Shown here: positions 46,221-54,153 of the stretch, in pieces
Numbering within the stretch: the stretch's first letter is position 1
Layout: every line of letters starts with the position of its first letter
Assembly (NCBI GenBank): GCA_011391255.1
Contig: JAABQV010000003.1
Span: 124,001-188,000, forward strand
Source of the DNA: Dechloromonas sp.
Lineage (GTDB): Bacteria > Pseudomonadota > Gammaproteobacteria > Burkholderiales > Rhodocyclaceae
Length of the DNA stretch: 64,000 bases
Direction: 5' to 3'
Notes under the pieces: model-generated
Database searches by the model: none
What the model saw: only the letters and a program-made list of their open reading frames with translations
What the model was told of the DNA's origin: nothing
Position numbers and translations under genes: made by a program

Positions 46221-46379
46221 ATGAGCTTCTGCCAGCCCTGCAAGGATCTGGTACAGCGCAACAAAAAGGCGGCCCGTTGGGTCGCCTTTTTGCTGGCCCT
46301 ATCGCTGTTTTTTACGGTGCTTGGAATGGTGGCTGACCCGGTTCGCACGGAACCGGGGGAATGCAAAATCTATCCCTGA
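46221..46379 (+). CDS. 52-residue membrane protein downstream of typA
   Basis: A short frame starts at the ATG at 46221 with CAGGGA upstream, 10 bp after the typA stop, and ends at TGA 46377-46379. The product has FCQPC (a CxxC) at residues 3-7, basic residues, then one hydrophobic helix (WVAFLLALSLFFTVLGMVA, 20-38). It looks like a genuine small membrane protein. A terminator-like hairpin lies inside the frame, so it may be made only on read-through. No family is recognised. Confidence 0.5.
   Translation: MSFCQPCKDLVQRNKKAARWVAFLLALSLFFTVLGMVADPVRTEPGECKIYP
46263..46291 (+). terminator. Terminator-like hairpin inside the small ORF after typA
   Basis: AAAAAGGCG and CGCCTTTTT form a 9-bp stem, with inner GCCC/GGGT pairing around GTT. 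The T-run at the end gives an intrinsic terminator in both directions. It lies 53-81 bp after the typA stop. Confidence 0.65.
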
Positions 46380-46411
46380 GTTTCGCCATATTTGTTTATT
46401 GAGTAACCGGT

Positions 46412-46444
46412 TATTGCGGTCAACCCGCTAAAACCGGTAATAAA
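46412..46444 (+). repeat. Dispersed TTGCGGTCAAC repeat, copy H
   Basis: TTGCGGTCAACCCGCTAAAA then CCGGTAATAAATC lies directly against the moaA stop codon (moaA is on the minus strand). Confidence 0.6.
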
Positions 46445-47521
46445 TCAGCCGCCGGTCATCGACATGAAACGGACGACCTGCGGTGCATCCATCTGCTGCG
46501 TGAAGTCATGGCCGAAGGGCTTGATGCCCATGCTGTCCATGATCGCCTGACGCAGCGGGGCATCATCGTCGGGAAACTCGCGCAGCGTGGGCAGCAGATG
46601 CAGCGCGTCATTCTGACCGAGACAAGGGTAAAGCTCGCCTTTGGCAGTGATCCGCACGCGGTTGCAGGTGTCGCAGAAATTATGGCTGTGCGGCGAGATG
46701 AAGCCAATGCGCGATTCGCTGCCGGGAATCCGCCAGTAACGTGCCGGGCCACCGGAATCTTCGCTGGAAGGAATCAGTTCGAAGCGATGGGCGAGCAGTT
46801 CGCGGTTTTCTTCCGAGGAAATATATGTACCGTTGCGCCCGTGGATGTCGCCGAGCGGCATTTCTTCAATGAAGGAAATATCCAACTCGCGATCAACCGC
46901 AAATTGCACGAGATCGACAAATTCATCATCGTTAATGCCGCGCATCATCACGGCATTGAGTTTGGTGCGCTTGAAGCCGGCTGCCTGAGCTGCCTCAATG
47001 CCCTTGATCACCTTGCTGAGATCGCCAATGCGGGTGATGCTTTTGAAGCGATCAGCCTTGAGCGTGTCGAGGCTGATATTGATGCGTTTGACGCCGGCCG
47101 CCTTGAGCGGTGCGGCGTAACGGGTCAATTGTGAACCATTGGTCGTCATCACCAGATTGTCGAGGCCGGGCAGGGCGCCGAGGCGTTCGATCAGCCACAT
47201 CGCTTCCTTGCGCACTAGCGGCTCGCCACCGGTGATACGTAATTTGCTGACGCCCAGGCCGACAAAAACCGAGGCAACCCGCAGACATTCTTCCAGGCTC
47301 ATCACCTCATGGCGAGGCAGAAAGGTCATTTCCTCGGACATGCAGTAGGTGCAACGAAAATCGCAGCGATCAGTGATCGAGAGCCGGACATAGGTGATCC
47401 TGCGGCCGTATTTGTCGACCAGCGTGCCGGGCGCGTGATGCATTTTTCCAGGATCAACAACCGGGCTAAAGTTGCTCAATGCACTCGGGGTTGCTTCCGG
47501 CCTCAGGGTCTCGTTTTGCAT
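46445..47521 (-). CDS. moaA: GTP 3',8-cyclase MoaA
   Basis: The 358-residue radical SAM protein has CDFRCTYC (Cys53, Cys57, Cys60), TGGEPL, a second cluster site CDTCNRVR with a further Cys in PCLGQ, and the conserved C-terminal Gly-Gly. It makes the first intermediate of molybdenum cofactor from GTP. An N-terminal extension of about 40 residues precedes the core. No other moa genes are nearby. Confidence 0.95.
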   Translation of the reverse strand: MQNETLRPEATPSALSNFSPVVDPGKMHHAPGTLVDKYGRRITYVRLSITDRCDFRCTYCMSEEMTFLPRHEVMSLEECLRVASVFVGLGVSKLRITGGEPLVRKEAMWLIERLGALPGLDNLVMTTNGSQLTRYAAPLKAAGVKRINISLDTLKADRFKSITRIGDLSKVIKGIEAAQAAGFKRTKLNAVMMRGINDDEFVDLVQFAVDRELDISFIEEMPLGDIHGRNGTYISSEENRELLAHRFELIPSSEDSGGPARYWRIPGSESRIGFISPHSHNFCDTCNRVRITAKGELYPCLGQNDALHLLPTLREFPDDDAPLRQAIMDSMGIKPFGHDFTQQMDAPQVVRFMSMTGG

Positions 47522-47621
47522 GGCTTGCTTGGTATGGGTTTCCGGCTCAGAATGCCGCTGCCTTGAAGAGGCGGTGGATTATCAAACGTTAGAAGCAACA
47601 TAACAAGTGGAGAGATCAAAA

Positions 47622-48101
47622 TTGAAAAAGTTCATTCTCTTGGGCGCACTTATCAGCCCGCTCATTCTTGGCGCTTGTATGGCTGGCATTGTTTCATCAG
47701 GGCCACAACAGGCTGAAGTTTTACTGGACTCAACCGCCGGAAATTCTGTTTCCGGCAAGGTCTCGTTTGTGAACACGGGCAACCGTTTGCGGGTGGTTGC
47801 CGAAGTCAGCGGCCTGACGCCAGGGGCGCACGCGATACGCATCCACGAAAAGGGTGATTGCAGCGCGCCTGATGCCAGTAGTGCCGGCGGCTACTTCAAA
47901 GTAGCAGGAGCACCGCAAAAAGAGGGCGATCTGCCGCAGCTGATCGCCAATGCCAAGGGTTTGGCCAAACTGGTGGTTTACATTGATCAAGCCGCACTTG
48001 AAGCCGGTGAGATGAGCATTCTGGGGCGTAGTGTGGTTGTCCATGCAACTGCCAATACGTCAGGTGGGCGCCTGGCTTGTGGCGTGATTATTAAAAAATA
48101 G
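47622..48101 (+). CDS. Cu,Zn-SOD-like lipoprotein lacking copper ligands
   Basis: The TTG at 47622 has GGAGAG upstream and gives a lipoprotein signal (lipobox LGAC). The body matches Cu,Zn superoxide dismutase (IRIHEKGDCSAPDASSAGG, GDLPQLIA, GRSVVVHA, GGRLACGVI). Several expected ligands are altered: the HxH pair reads R-I-H, the bridging His of SAGGHF reads Tyr, and the His before GDLP is missing. One His in VVVHA and the GD of GDLP remain. The protein is probably not a dismutase and may keep a structural or binding role. It seems to be monocistronic. Confidence 0.8.
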   Translation: MKKFILLGALISPLILGACMAGIVSSGPQQAEVLLDSTAGNSVSGKVSFVNTGNRLRVVAEVSGLTPGAHAIRIHEKGDCSAPDASSAGGYFKVAGAPQKEGDLPQLIANAKGLAKLVVYIDQAALEAGEMSILGRSVVVHATANTSGGRLACGVIIKK

Positions 48102-48127
48102 CCTGTTTTTACGGTTGACCGCAGCAA
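48093..48127 (-). repeat. Dispersed TTGCGGTCAAC repeat, copy I (CTGCGGTCAAC)
   Basis: On the minus strand TTGCTGCGGTCAACCGTAAA then ACAGGCTATTTTTT overlaps the stop of the SOD-like gene. It ends in a run of T like copies A and D. Confidence 0.6.
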
Positions 48128-48198
48128 GCCCGGGATATCACTCAGGCGTCATCAGGGCAGTGATAAAATCTGCCACGCTTCATTTTCAGGAAATCCCC

Positions 48199-48678
48199 AT
48201 GCAGTGGTTTTCGCGTGCAAGTCAGATACAAAAAGTCAGCCACCGGCTGGCTGGCGCCGGGCTGTTTTGTAACCTGACTGAGCGCGAGCTCAAGATTGTC
48301 GATGGTTTTGTTCACGATCGACAATACCTTGCCGGCGAAGTGATTTTTGATGCCGGTGAAGAGGGGCAGGCCTTGTACGTGATCGTCAGCGGCAAAGTGG
48401 CGGTTTGTTTGCCGGGCAAGCATGAAACGCCGGTTGCAGAACTCACAACCGGTGATTTTTTTGGCGAACTTGGTCTTCTCGATAGCTGGCCACGATCAGC
48501 GCAGGTCAGGGCGCTGGAAACTAGTGAAATAGCGGTTCTCTTTCGCGGTGATTTCGAACGTTTGATGGAATCCCATGCGCAGATTGCCTCCAAAATCGCC
48601 ATGCAACTGGCGCGTCACCTGGGCCAGCGTTTGCGTCTGATGCTCGCGCAAACGGCGGAAGGCAACGCCCAAGCATGA
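48199..48678 (+). CDS. Cyclic-nucleotide-binding-domain protein
   Basis: The ATG at 48199 has AGGAAA upstream. The 159-residue protein is one CNBD: AGEVIFDAGEEGQALYVIVSG, then the phosphate-binding cassette FFGELGLLDSWPRSAQVRA with Glu and Arg in the expected places. There is no DNA-binding domain, so it is not a CRP-type regulator. It overlaps the next gene by 4 bp and may regulate that permease. Confidence 0.85.
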   Translation: MQWFSRASQIQKVSHRLAGAGLFCNLTERELKIVDGFVHDRQYLAGEVIFDAGEEGQALYVIVSGKVAVCLPGKHETPVAELTTGDFFGELGLLDSWPRSAQVRALETSEIAVLFRGDFERLMESHAQIASKIAMQLARHLGQRLRLMLAQTAEGNAQA

Positions 48679-49805
48679 TGCCGGCGCGCAACGCCTATCG
48701 CGCCGGGCCAGTGGTTTGGGCAGCGATTATTGCCGGCACTTGCCTGATCCTCTTCATCTTTCAGAAAATTCTCTGGCTGGTACTGCCTTTTGTGCTGGCG
48801 CTGATCATTTATTACGTCCTGCTGCCGGTCAAGCTGCGTCTGGTGCTCGGCGGCATGAGCCACGACAGCGCAGCCGGCTGGGTCAGTAGCGGCGCCTTTG
48901 CGCTGATCGTCCTGATTGGTGTCCTCGGCTTTCCCAAGTTGCTGACTGAAACGGTGACCTGGCAGGACTCGGCCGGGCGTTATCTCAACGGTGGCCTGCA
49001 ATTCCTGACCGCCAGTGTTGTGCAGATGGAAACGCGCTTCGAGATGCTGGCCCAGGCCAAGGCCAGTGCTGAAATGGCGCGCCAGATTGCCGATTTTTCC
49101 GGCCATTTTGCTGAAAAATATGTACCAACCATTGCGATGACGATTGCCGCCTGGTCGCCGTCCCTGATCCTGGCGCCGTTCCTGGCTTTTTTCATGTTGC
49201 GTGACGGCTGGCGCTTTCGCAAATTCCTGACGCGCGCCGTACCCAACGCCTATTTCGAGCGCAGCCTTTTCCTGATGGATCAGGTCGATCGCACCGCTCG
49301 CCTTTACTTCATCGGCCTGATCGAACTAACGCTTCTCGATACCTTCTGCCTCGCCGGCGGCTTGTGGCTGATCGGCGTTTCCGGCCCGCTTCAACTCGGT
49401 TTATTGACGGCGGTGTTGGCCTGGGTGCCCTACATCGGCTCAATCCTCGGTTGCCTGCTGGTGGTGCTGGTTGCTGCCACGGACTTCCCCGGTGACCCGA
49501 ATGTGGCCTACGCGGCCATCGCCTTGTTTGTTTTTGTTCGCCTGCTCGATGATTTCGTCTTTATGCCAATGACCATCGGCAAGAGCCTCAACATGCATCC
49601 GCTGCTGACCGTGCTGATGATTTTTGTTGGTGGGGCGGTGGCTGGTGTGCCCGGTCTGATGATGGTTTTGCCGGTGTTGGGTGTGGTCATGGTGCTCGGT
49701 GAAACCATCGGCATGCTGGTCAATGACCCCCGCTTGCGCGCCCGCCATGCGCATGAACGGGCGCTACGCCAGCAACTGGTGACGCGTGATCTGACCTTGC
49801 CATAA
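48675..49805 (+). CDS. AI-2E/PerM-family membrane permease
   Basis: The 376-residue protein has about eight hydrophobic segments and the family features: an N-terminal helix pair, a long middle region, and the C-terminal VPYIGSILGCLLVVLVAA, FVFMPMTIGKSLNMHPLLTVLMIFVGG and VPGLMMVLPVLGV parts. Members move varied small molecules or ions, so no substrate is claimed. Its ATG overlaps the CNBD gene end. Confidence 0.87.
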   Translation: MMPARNAYRAGPVVWAAIIAGTCLILFIFQKILWLVLPFVLALIIYYVLLPVKLRLVLGGMSHDSAAGWVSSGAFALIVLIGVLGFPKLLTETVTWQDSAGRYLNGGLQFLTASVVQMETRFEMLAQAKASAEMARQIADFSGHFAEKYVPTIAMTIAAWSPSLILAPFLAFFMLRDGWRFRKFLTRAVPNAYFERSLFLMDQVDRTARLYFIGLIELTLLDTFCLAGGLWLIGVSGPLQLGLLTAVLAWVPYIGSILGCLLVVLVAATDFPGDPNVAYAAIALFVFVRLLDDFVFMPMTIGKSLNMHPLLTVLMIFVGGAVAGVPGLMMVLPVLGVVMVLGETIGMLVNDPRLRARHAHERALRQQLVTRDLTLP

Positions 49806-50184
49806 AAACGGGGCATTTTTTGCCAATGCGGGGTGACCAGAGAATTCGGAAATTATCGTACGCTAAACCGCTGTCATTTTACGCGACGGTCTCTTGTGTG
49901 CCCTTATGTGGAGTTCCACGTGCCTAAACCGGCCAGATACGCAATCAACCTCTCAACGGCAGGTATCAGAATCGAGCCGTCGTACAACGCGAGTAGCCAA
50001 AGAGAGGACGTCGGCCAATGCCGCCATTCAGTCGTCAGTAAGCATCAGTCAGCAATTAGCCAGATAGCTGCCGTATCAATCACGCACGGAAACATGAAAT
50101 TTTGTAACTACATGGGTGCATTCACGCATTCAAGCTAAAAGTCACCGTTTCACGCGTTGCCACGACAGTTCAACTTTTAACAAG
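49806..50184. other. Intergenic region between convergent genes, no supported gene
   Basis: About 380 bp between the permease and the porin gene, which converge. One plus-strand frame (49833-50138) is open but has no RBS, no domain and irregular codon use. A single CTGTCAT at about 49869 lacks a partner half-site and has no gene downstream. Confidence 0.4.
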
Positions 50185-51576
50185 CTAAAAATCGTAACGT
50201 AATCCCAGCGCCACAAACTCGTTGCCGTATCTTGAATTTTTTGAACGCCTCGCATCAACCGCCACGCGAGCCGATAATTTTGGTGTTAGCTGTGCGCGGT
50301 AGAGCAGCGTAGTGACTTTGACGTCGCTATTGGCCAGGATTTTTTCGTCAATGTTGATATTGGCATGGCCGAGAAGAAGGCTTTGTCCCGTCAGGCCATA
50401 AACCCCGAGATCGAAGAGGATAGTTACTCGGGAGAGGTTACTGCCAACGATAGCTGACGAACCTTTGTTTTCAGCGTGCATGTAGGGCATGAGAATGAAT
50501 TCTGGATATCCACCCCAGTTGCCGTACGCTGTGACGGTATTCTGATTGCCAGAAAAGTGGTTAAGCGCGAGGGCGATGCTGACTCCACTCGGTTGATGAG
50601 CCAATGTACCCTTGATGCCATACAGGCCATAGCTCGCATTCAGTCCCATCTGCGAGAGGTAATCCTTGAAGCCTCCGACTGCCGTCACCTGATAGGTTTG
50701 TCCTTCAATAGTGCTGGTGAAATCCTGACTCAGCCTGGCTTTTAGGCGACCATCCAAATACAAAGTATTGAGCGAATCGACACCATAATAATTCCAGAGT
50801 CGGAATTGATTATCTTTGCCATGGACAATGCCGGTCGCCCAAACGCCGTGATTGCCGACCTGCTTTGAAATGTCCAGCGTATCGCCGTTTTTGGCATCAA
50901 GCGAACCATCAGCCGCAACCTTCAGTGAAGTGTAAGTCTGCTGGGACATACTGCGAAATTCGGAAAAAGTCACCAAACCATCAAGGCCCGACATTTTGCT
51001 GACGTAGGATAGGGTGACCGTGGTCTCCGGAATGTCCCGATTGGTCAGCGTGTAGGCTTCAAACAGATTCGGAATGATCCGGTAATCGTAGGTGTTGATA
51101 ATCGGGGAGAAAAACTCCTGACGCCCTAGGGTCAGCGAAGTATTACCCTGCCTGGCGTTGAGTTGCATTTCACCGAGCAGGGAATACGGTTTTTTGTCCA
51201 GATCGAACATGTAGGCATCAGTTTTTCTGGGATCTTCCTGGCGAAGGCCGAGATCTGTCGTAGCGTACCAGGCAGCCTTAAGTTTGAAACCGGCATATTC
51301 CCCTGTCTCGGCGCCAATTTTTCCACCAAAGCCCAGCGTACTCTGGTTAGGACGCCCGCCTTTTTTGTCATCGCCAATAAACATTGCCTTGGCAAAGCCG
51401 ATGAACTTGCTATCCTCAATCGCAGAAACAAGACCATCACCCGCCTGTGCTTGCGACATTAAGTAAAAGAAAAAGAAGACAGCGCCAGCCAGAAGCTGGG
51501 GGTTTTTAAAAAACAAATGCACGATAAGCCGTTTTTTCTGTGAGTGGCTGATTACTCGTTCAGTCAGCGCCAGCAT
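50185..51576 (-). CDS. OprD-like outer-membrane porin
   Basis: The product has a signal peptide (FFFFYLMSQAQA) and a beta-barrel pattern ending in LRYDF, with a C-terminal Phe typical of outer-membrane barrels. LGRQEFFSPIINTYDYRIIPN then FEAYTL recalls the OprD-type porins. I keep the ATG at 51576; a GTG at 51522 gives a shorter, more normal signal peptide. The gene overlaps the end of the response-regulator gene by 17 bp, so they share an operon. The substrate is unknown. Confidence 0.75.
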   Translation of the reverse strand: MLALTERVISHSQKKRLIVHLFFKNPQLLAGAVFFFFYLMSQAQAGDGLVSAIEDSKFIGFAKAMFIGDDKKGGRPNQSTLGFGGKIGAETGEYAGFKLKAAWYATTDLGLRQEDPRKTDAYMFDLDKKPYSLLGEMQLNARQGNTSLTLGRQEFFSPIINTYDYRIIPNLFEAYTLTNRDIPETTVTLSYVSKMSGLDGLVTFSEFRSMSQQTYTSLKVAADGSLDAKNGDTLDISKQVGNHGVWATGIVHGKDNQFRLWNYYGVDSLNTLYLDGRLKARLSQDFTSTIEGQTYQVTAVGGFKDYLSQMGLNASYGLYGIKGTLAHQPSGVSIALALNHFSGNQNTVTAYGNWGGYPEFILMPYMHAENKGSSAIVGSNLSRVTILFDLGVYGLTGQSLLLGHANINIDEKILANSDVKVTTLLYRAQLTPKLSARVAVDARRSKNSRYGNEFVALGLRYDF

Positions 51577-52303
51577 TCAGGGAGAACATATAACCCAACC
51601 CACGTTTGCTGAAAACAGGCAGATTTGCCCCAGTTTCGCGCCTGACTTTTTCGCGTAAACGACTAAGAATCACCTCAATACGATGCTTGTTGAATTCCTC
51701 GGGCATCATGCCCAAAGCGCGTGAAAGCTCGTTGTGAACAGAGGTTTCCTCTGGTTTCTTCATCAGATTGCCAAGTAATTGCAATTCGCTGAGTGATAAC
51801 CTGATCTCTCGCCCGGCGGGAGTGGTCAAAAAGCCGGTAGTAGCATCCAGGCACCAAGCTCCAACCTTTGCGTTTCCGGTCTTTGGTGCGGTAGCCACTA
51901 CCAAGGGGGGCAACGCACGTTGTTCCAGCCGCCTTAAAATCAAAACCAGCTCATCCATATCAACAGGCTTGATCAGATAAGCGTCTGCCCCATTGTCCAG
52001 ACCAAGTAGGCGGTCTTCGCGCAAACCTCTGGCGGTCGCGAAGACAATGCCGATGTGTGCATTGTGTTCGCGCAGGTATTGGCAGATCGACAAACCATCT
52101 TCACCATCGAGCCCGATATCCAGGATAACCGAGTCAAAATTGACCACCGCAAGCCGGCGATACAACTGCGCTGCATTTTCAAATGTCTCAACCTCGAAAC
52201 CCATATGTTGCAGTTGAAAAGCCATTTCTTCACGCAGGATTAATTCATCCTCGACAATGGCAACAATGCGGGAAGGTGCTGCAGAGAGTTCAGAGCGTTG
52301 CAA
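51560..52303 (-). CDS. OmpR/PhoB-family response regulator
   Basis: The 247-residue protein has a receiver domain (Asp62 in LDIGLDGEDG, Lys in LIKPVD) and a C-terminal winged helix ending SKRGLGYMF. The start is a TTG at 52303. It is divergent from a BvgS-like kinase gene, with a composite direct/inverted repeat between them (52443-52468). OmpR-type regulators bind direct repeats spaced about one turn, which fits that site. Confidence 0.85.
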   Translation of the reverse strand: MQRSELSAAPSRIVAIVEDELILREEMAFQLQHMGFEVETFENAAQLYRRLAVVNFDSVILDIGLDGEDGLSICQYLREHNAHIGIVFATARGLREDRLLGLDNGADAYLIKPVDMDELVLILRRLEQRALPPLVVATAPKTGNAKVGAWCLDATTGFLTTPAGREIRLSLSELQLLGNLMKKPEETSVHNELSRALGMMPEEFNKHRIEVILSRLREKVRRETGANLPVFSKRGLGYMFSLNAGAD

Positions 52304-52442
52304 AATTTTTATCCATGAAGGCCGGCTGGCGAATAAAAAGGGGGAAAGACGAAGGGCCGCATAATGATCAGTGTGCCGACTTTATAGTCGGCGATTAACC
52401 TTGGCAAATCTTCTTTTAACCTGAAAGTGTTTTTATTGAAGT

Positions 52443-52468
52443 CTCTCAAAATGAGAGCAAATGAGAGC
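52443..52468. promoter_or_regulatory. Composite operator CTCTCA-N3-TGAGAG-N4-TGAGAGC, copy 1
   Basis: An inverted pair (CTCTCA/TGAGAG) is followed by a second TGAGAG exactly 10 bp on. It lies 33 bp before the kinase start and 140 bp before the divergent regulator start. An identical architecture recurs at 57443-57468. Confidence 0.7.
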
Positions 52469-52500
52469 ATCTTTGATGGCACTTCGGTGTTTAATAAAGT

Positions 52501-54138
52501 ATGTCGCTTTATTTCCGATTTGTAGTTCCAGTTCTGTTTGCCCTTGCTGGCAGCTTCTCCCATGCTGGTGCGCCTCAAAAACAAAACATTGAACTGACGC
52601 CGCAAGAGCGTTCGTACATCGCGCAAAATCCGCGTATCAGCATGTGCGTCGATCCCGATTGGGTGCCTTTTGAGCGCATCAACCCACAAGGTGAGCATGA
52701 AGGTATCGCTGCTGATCTTGTCCAGCTGATTGCGCAGCGTGTTGGCCTAAAGATTGATCTCTACCCCGTCAAAACCTGGGAAGAGTCTCTGGCCGCCTCT
52801 AAAGGCAAACGTTGCCAGATCGTTAGCTTTCTCAATCAAACCCCTGCCCGTGACCAGTGGCTGATTTTTACCCGACCGATTTTTTTCGACCAAAACATCA
52901 TCATCACCCGTGAAGAGCACGCCTACATTGGTGACCCAAAAAGCTTGACCGATCAATCCATCGCCCTGCCACGTGGCACGATGATTGAGGAGCGTATTCG
53001 GCAGAAATACCCAAATTTACAAGTCATCATCACAGAAACTGAGCAAGAAGCCATCGCGCTAGTTTCCGAGCGCAAGGCCGACATGACGATACGCTCGCTC
53101 ACTGTTGCTGCATACACCATCAAAAAAGAGGGCTTGTTCAACCTCAAAATTTCTGGGCAGATTCCAGAATTAGCCAACGCCTTGCGTATCGGTGTATTGA
53201 AAGACGAAACAGTGTTGCGCGACATTCTCGACAAAGGAGCAAAAACGCTGACCGAGCGTGAGCGTGAGGCCGTCTCGAACAATCATGTCGCGGTCAACAT
53301 CCAGCATGGCGTTGATTACGGGCTGGTCATGAAAGTGCTGCTTGGCGCGGTCCTCGTCTTGCTTGCCGTAATCTTCTGGTTCCGAAAATTGCGCGAAGTG
53401 GATCGCGCTCAATCGATCCTGGCTGAACAGAGGGGCGATCAGGAGTTGCTCGCCCGACGTGAGCAGAGTCGTCTGGTTGCCATGCTTTCCCACGAAATGC
53501 GTACGCCGGTGGCCATGATTGATGCGGCGGCACGGTCACTGAGTTTGCTCATTGCCAGCCAGGACGATGCCAGCAAACTACGTATTGAGCGGATACATCA
53601 GGGTGTCGACAGAATGGTCAGACTCACCGACCAGTTTCTTGCCAAAGACCGATTAGATGACGAGGCACTCACCCTCAAGGCGGTGCTGATTGATGGTCGA
53701 GAACTATGCCGGCAACTGGTCGATCAACTCGGAAATTCGCCCCGCATTGATTGCCAAGTATTGGGTGATACCAGCCTGCATGCCGACCCAGATCTCCTGC
53801 AAGTGGCCTTACACAATCTACTCGTCAATGCGCTCCGCTATGCCCCGCCAGACACACTCGTCACCCTGGCCTGTAACGGGGAAGCGGGCAGGGTCGTTTT
53901 TGTTGTTAGCGATGAGGGGCCTGGAATCGACCCTGAAGAGCAGGTGCATATTTTTGCCAGCTATGTCCGTGGCTCAAAAGGGAAAGACACCACTGGTGCC
54001 GGCCTCGGGCTATATCTCGTCAAACGTGTCGTTGATCTGCATGGCGGCACAATCACTCTGCGCTCCCAACCGGGGCAAGGCGCTAATTTCTGTATTGATT
54101 TGCCACGCGTTCAAATCCCATCGCTACCCGTCAAGTAA
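52501..54138 (+). CDS. BvgS-like sensor kinase with a periplasmic amino-acid-binding-type domain
   Basis: The 545-residue protein has a signal peptide or helix (about 3-23) and an SBP_bac_3-type solute-binding domain (about 45-265, ISMCVDPDWVPFERINPQG). A membrane helix (277-296), H-box MLSHEMRTPV (His331) and ATPase domain follow (NLLVNALRYAP, DEGPGI, GAGLGLYLV). It probably senses a small molecule directly in the periplasm. The partner regulator is divergent. A diguanylate cyclase gene follows 15 bp downstream. Confidence 0.88.
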   Translation: MSLYFRFVVPVLFALAGSFSHAGAPQKQNIELTPQERSYIAQNPRISMCVDPDWVPFERINPQGEHEGIAADLVQLIAQRVGLKIDLYPVKTWEESLAASKGKRCQIVSFLNQTPARDQWLIFTRPIFFDQNIIITREEHAYIGDPKSLTDQSIALPRGTMIEERIRQKYPNLQVIITETEQEAIALVSERKADMTIRSLTVAAYTIKKEGLFNLKISGQIPELANALRIGVLKDETVLRDILDKGAKTLTEREREAVSNNHVAVNIQHGVDYGLVMKVLLGAVLVLLAVIFWFRKLREVDRAQSILAEQRGDQELLARREQSRLVAMLSHEMRTPVAMIDAAARSLSLLIASQDDASKLRIERIHQGVDRMVRLTDQFLAKDRLDDEALTLKAVLIDGRELCRQLVDQLGNSPRIDCQVLGDTSLHADPDLLQVALHNLLVNALRYAPPDTLVTLACNGEAGRVVFVVSDEGPGIDPEEQVHIFASYVRGSKGKDTTGAGLGLYLVKRVVDLHGGTITLRSQPGQGANFCIDLPRVQIPSLPVK

Positions 54139-54153
54139 CGACTGATAAAGAGT

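Noticed and set aside
49867-49886. CTGTCAT-TTTA-CGCGACG as a possible PhoB box
   Set aside because: The second half-site fits poorly and no gene starts downstream in that direction.
49833-50138. 101-codon frame between the permease and porin genes
   Set aside because: There is no RBS, membrane helix or known domain, and it sits between convergent genes.
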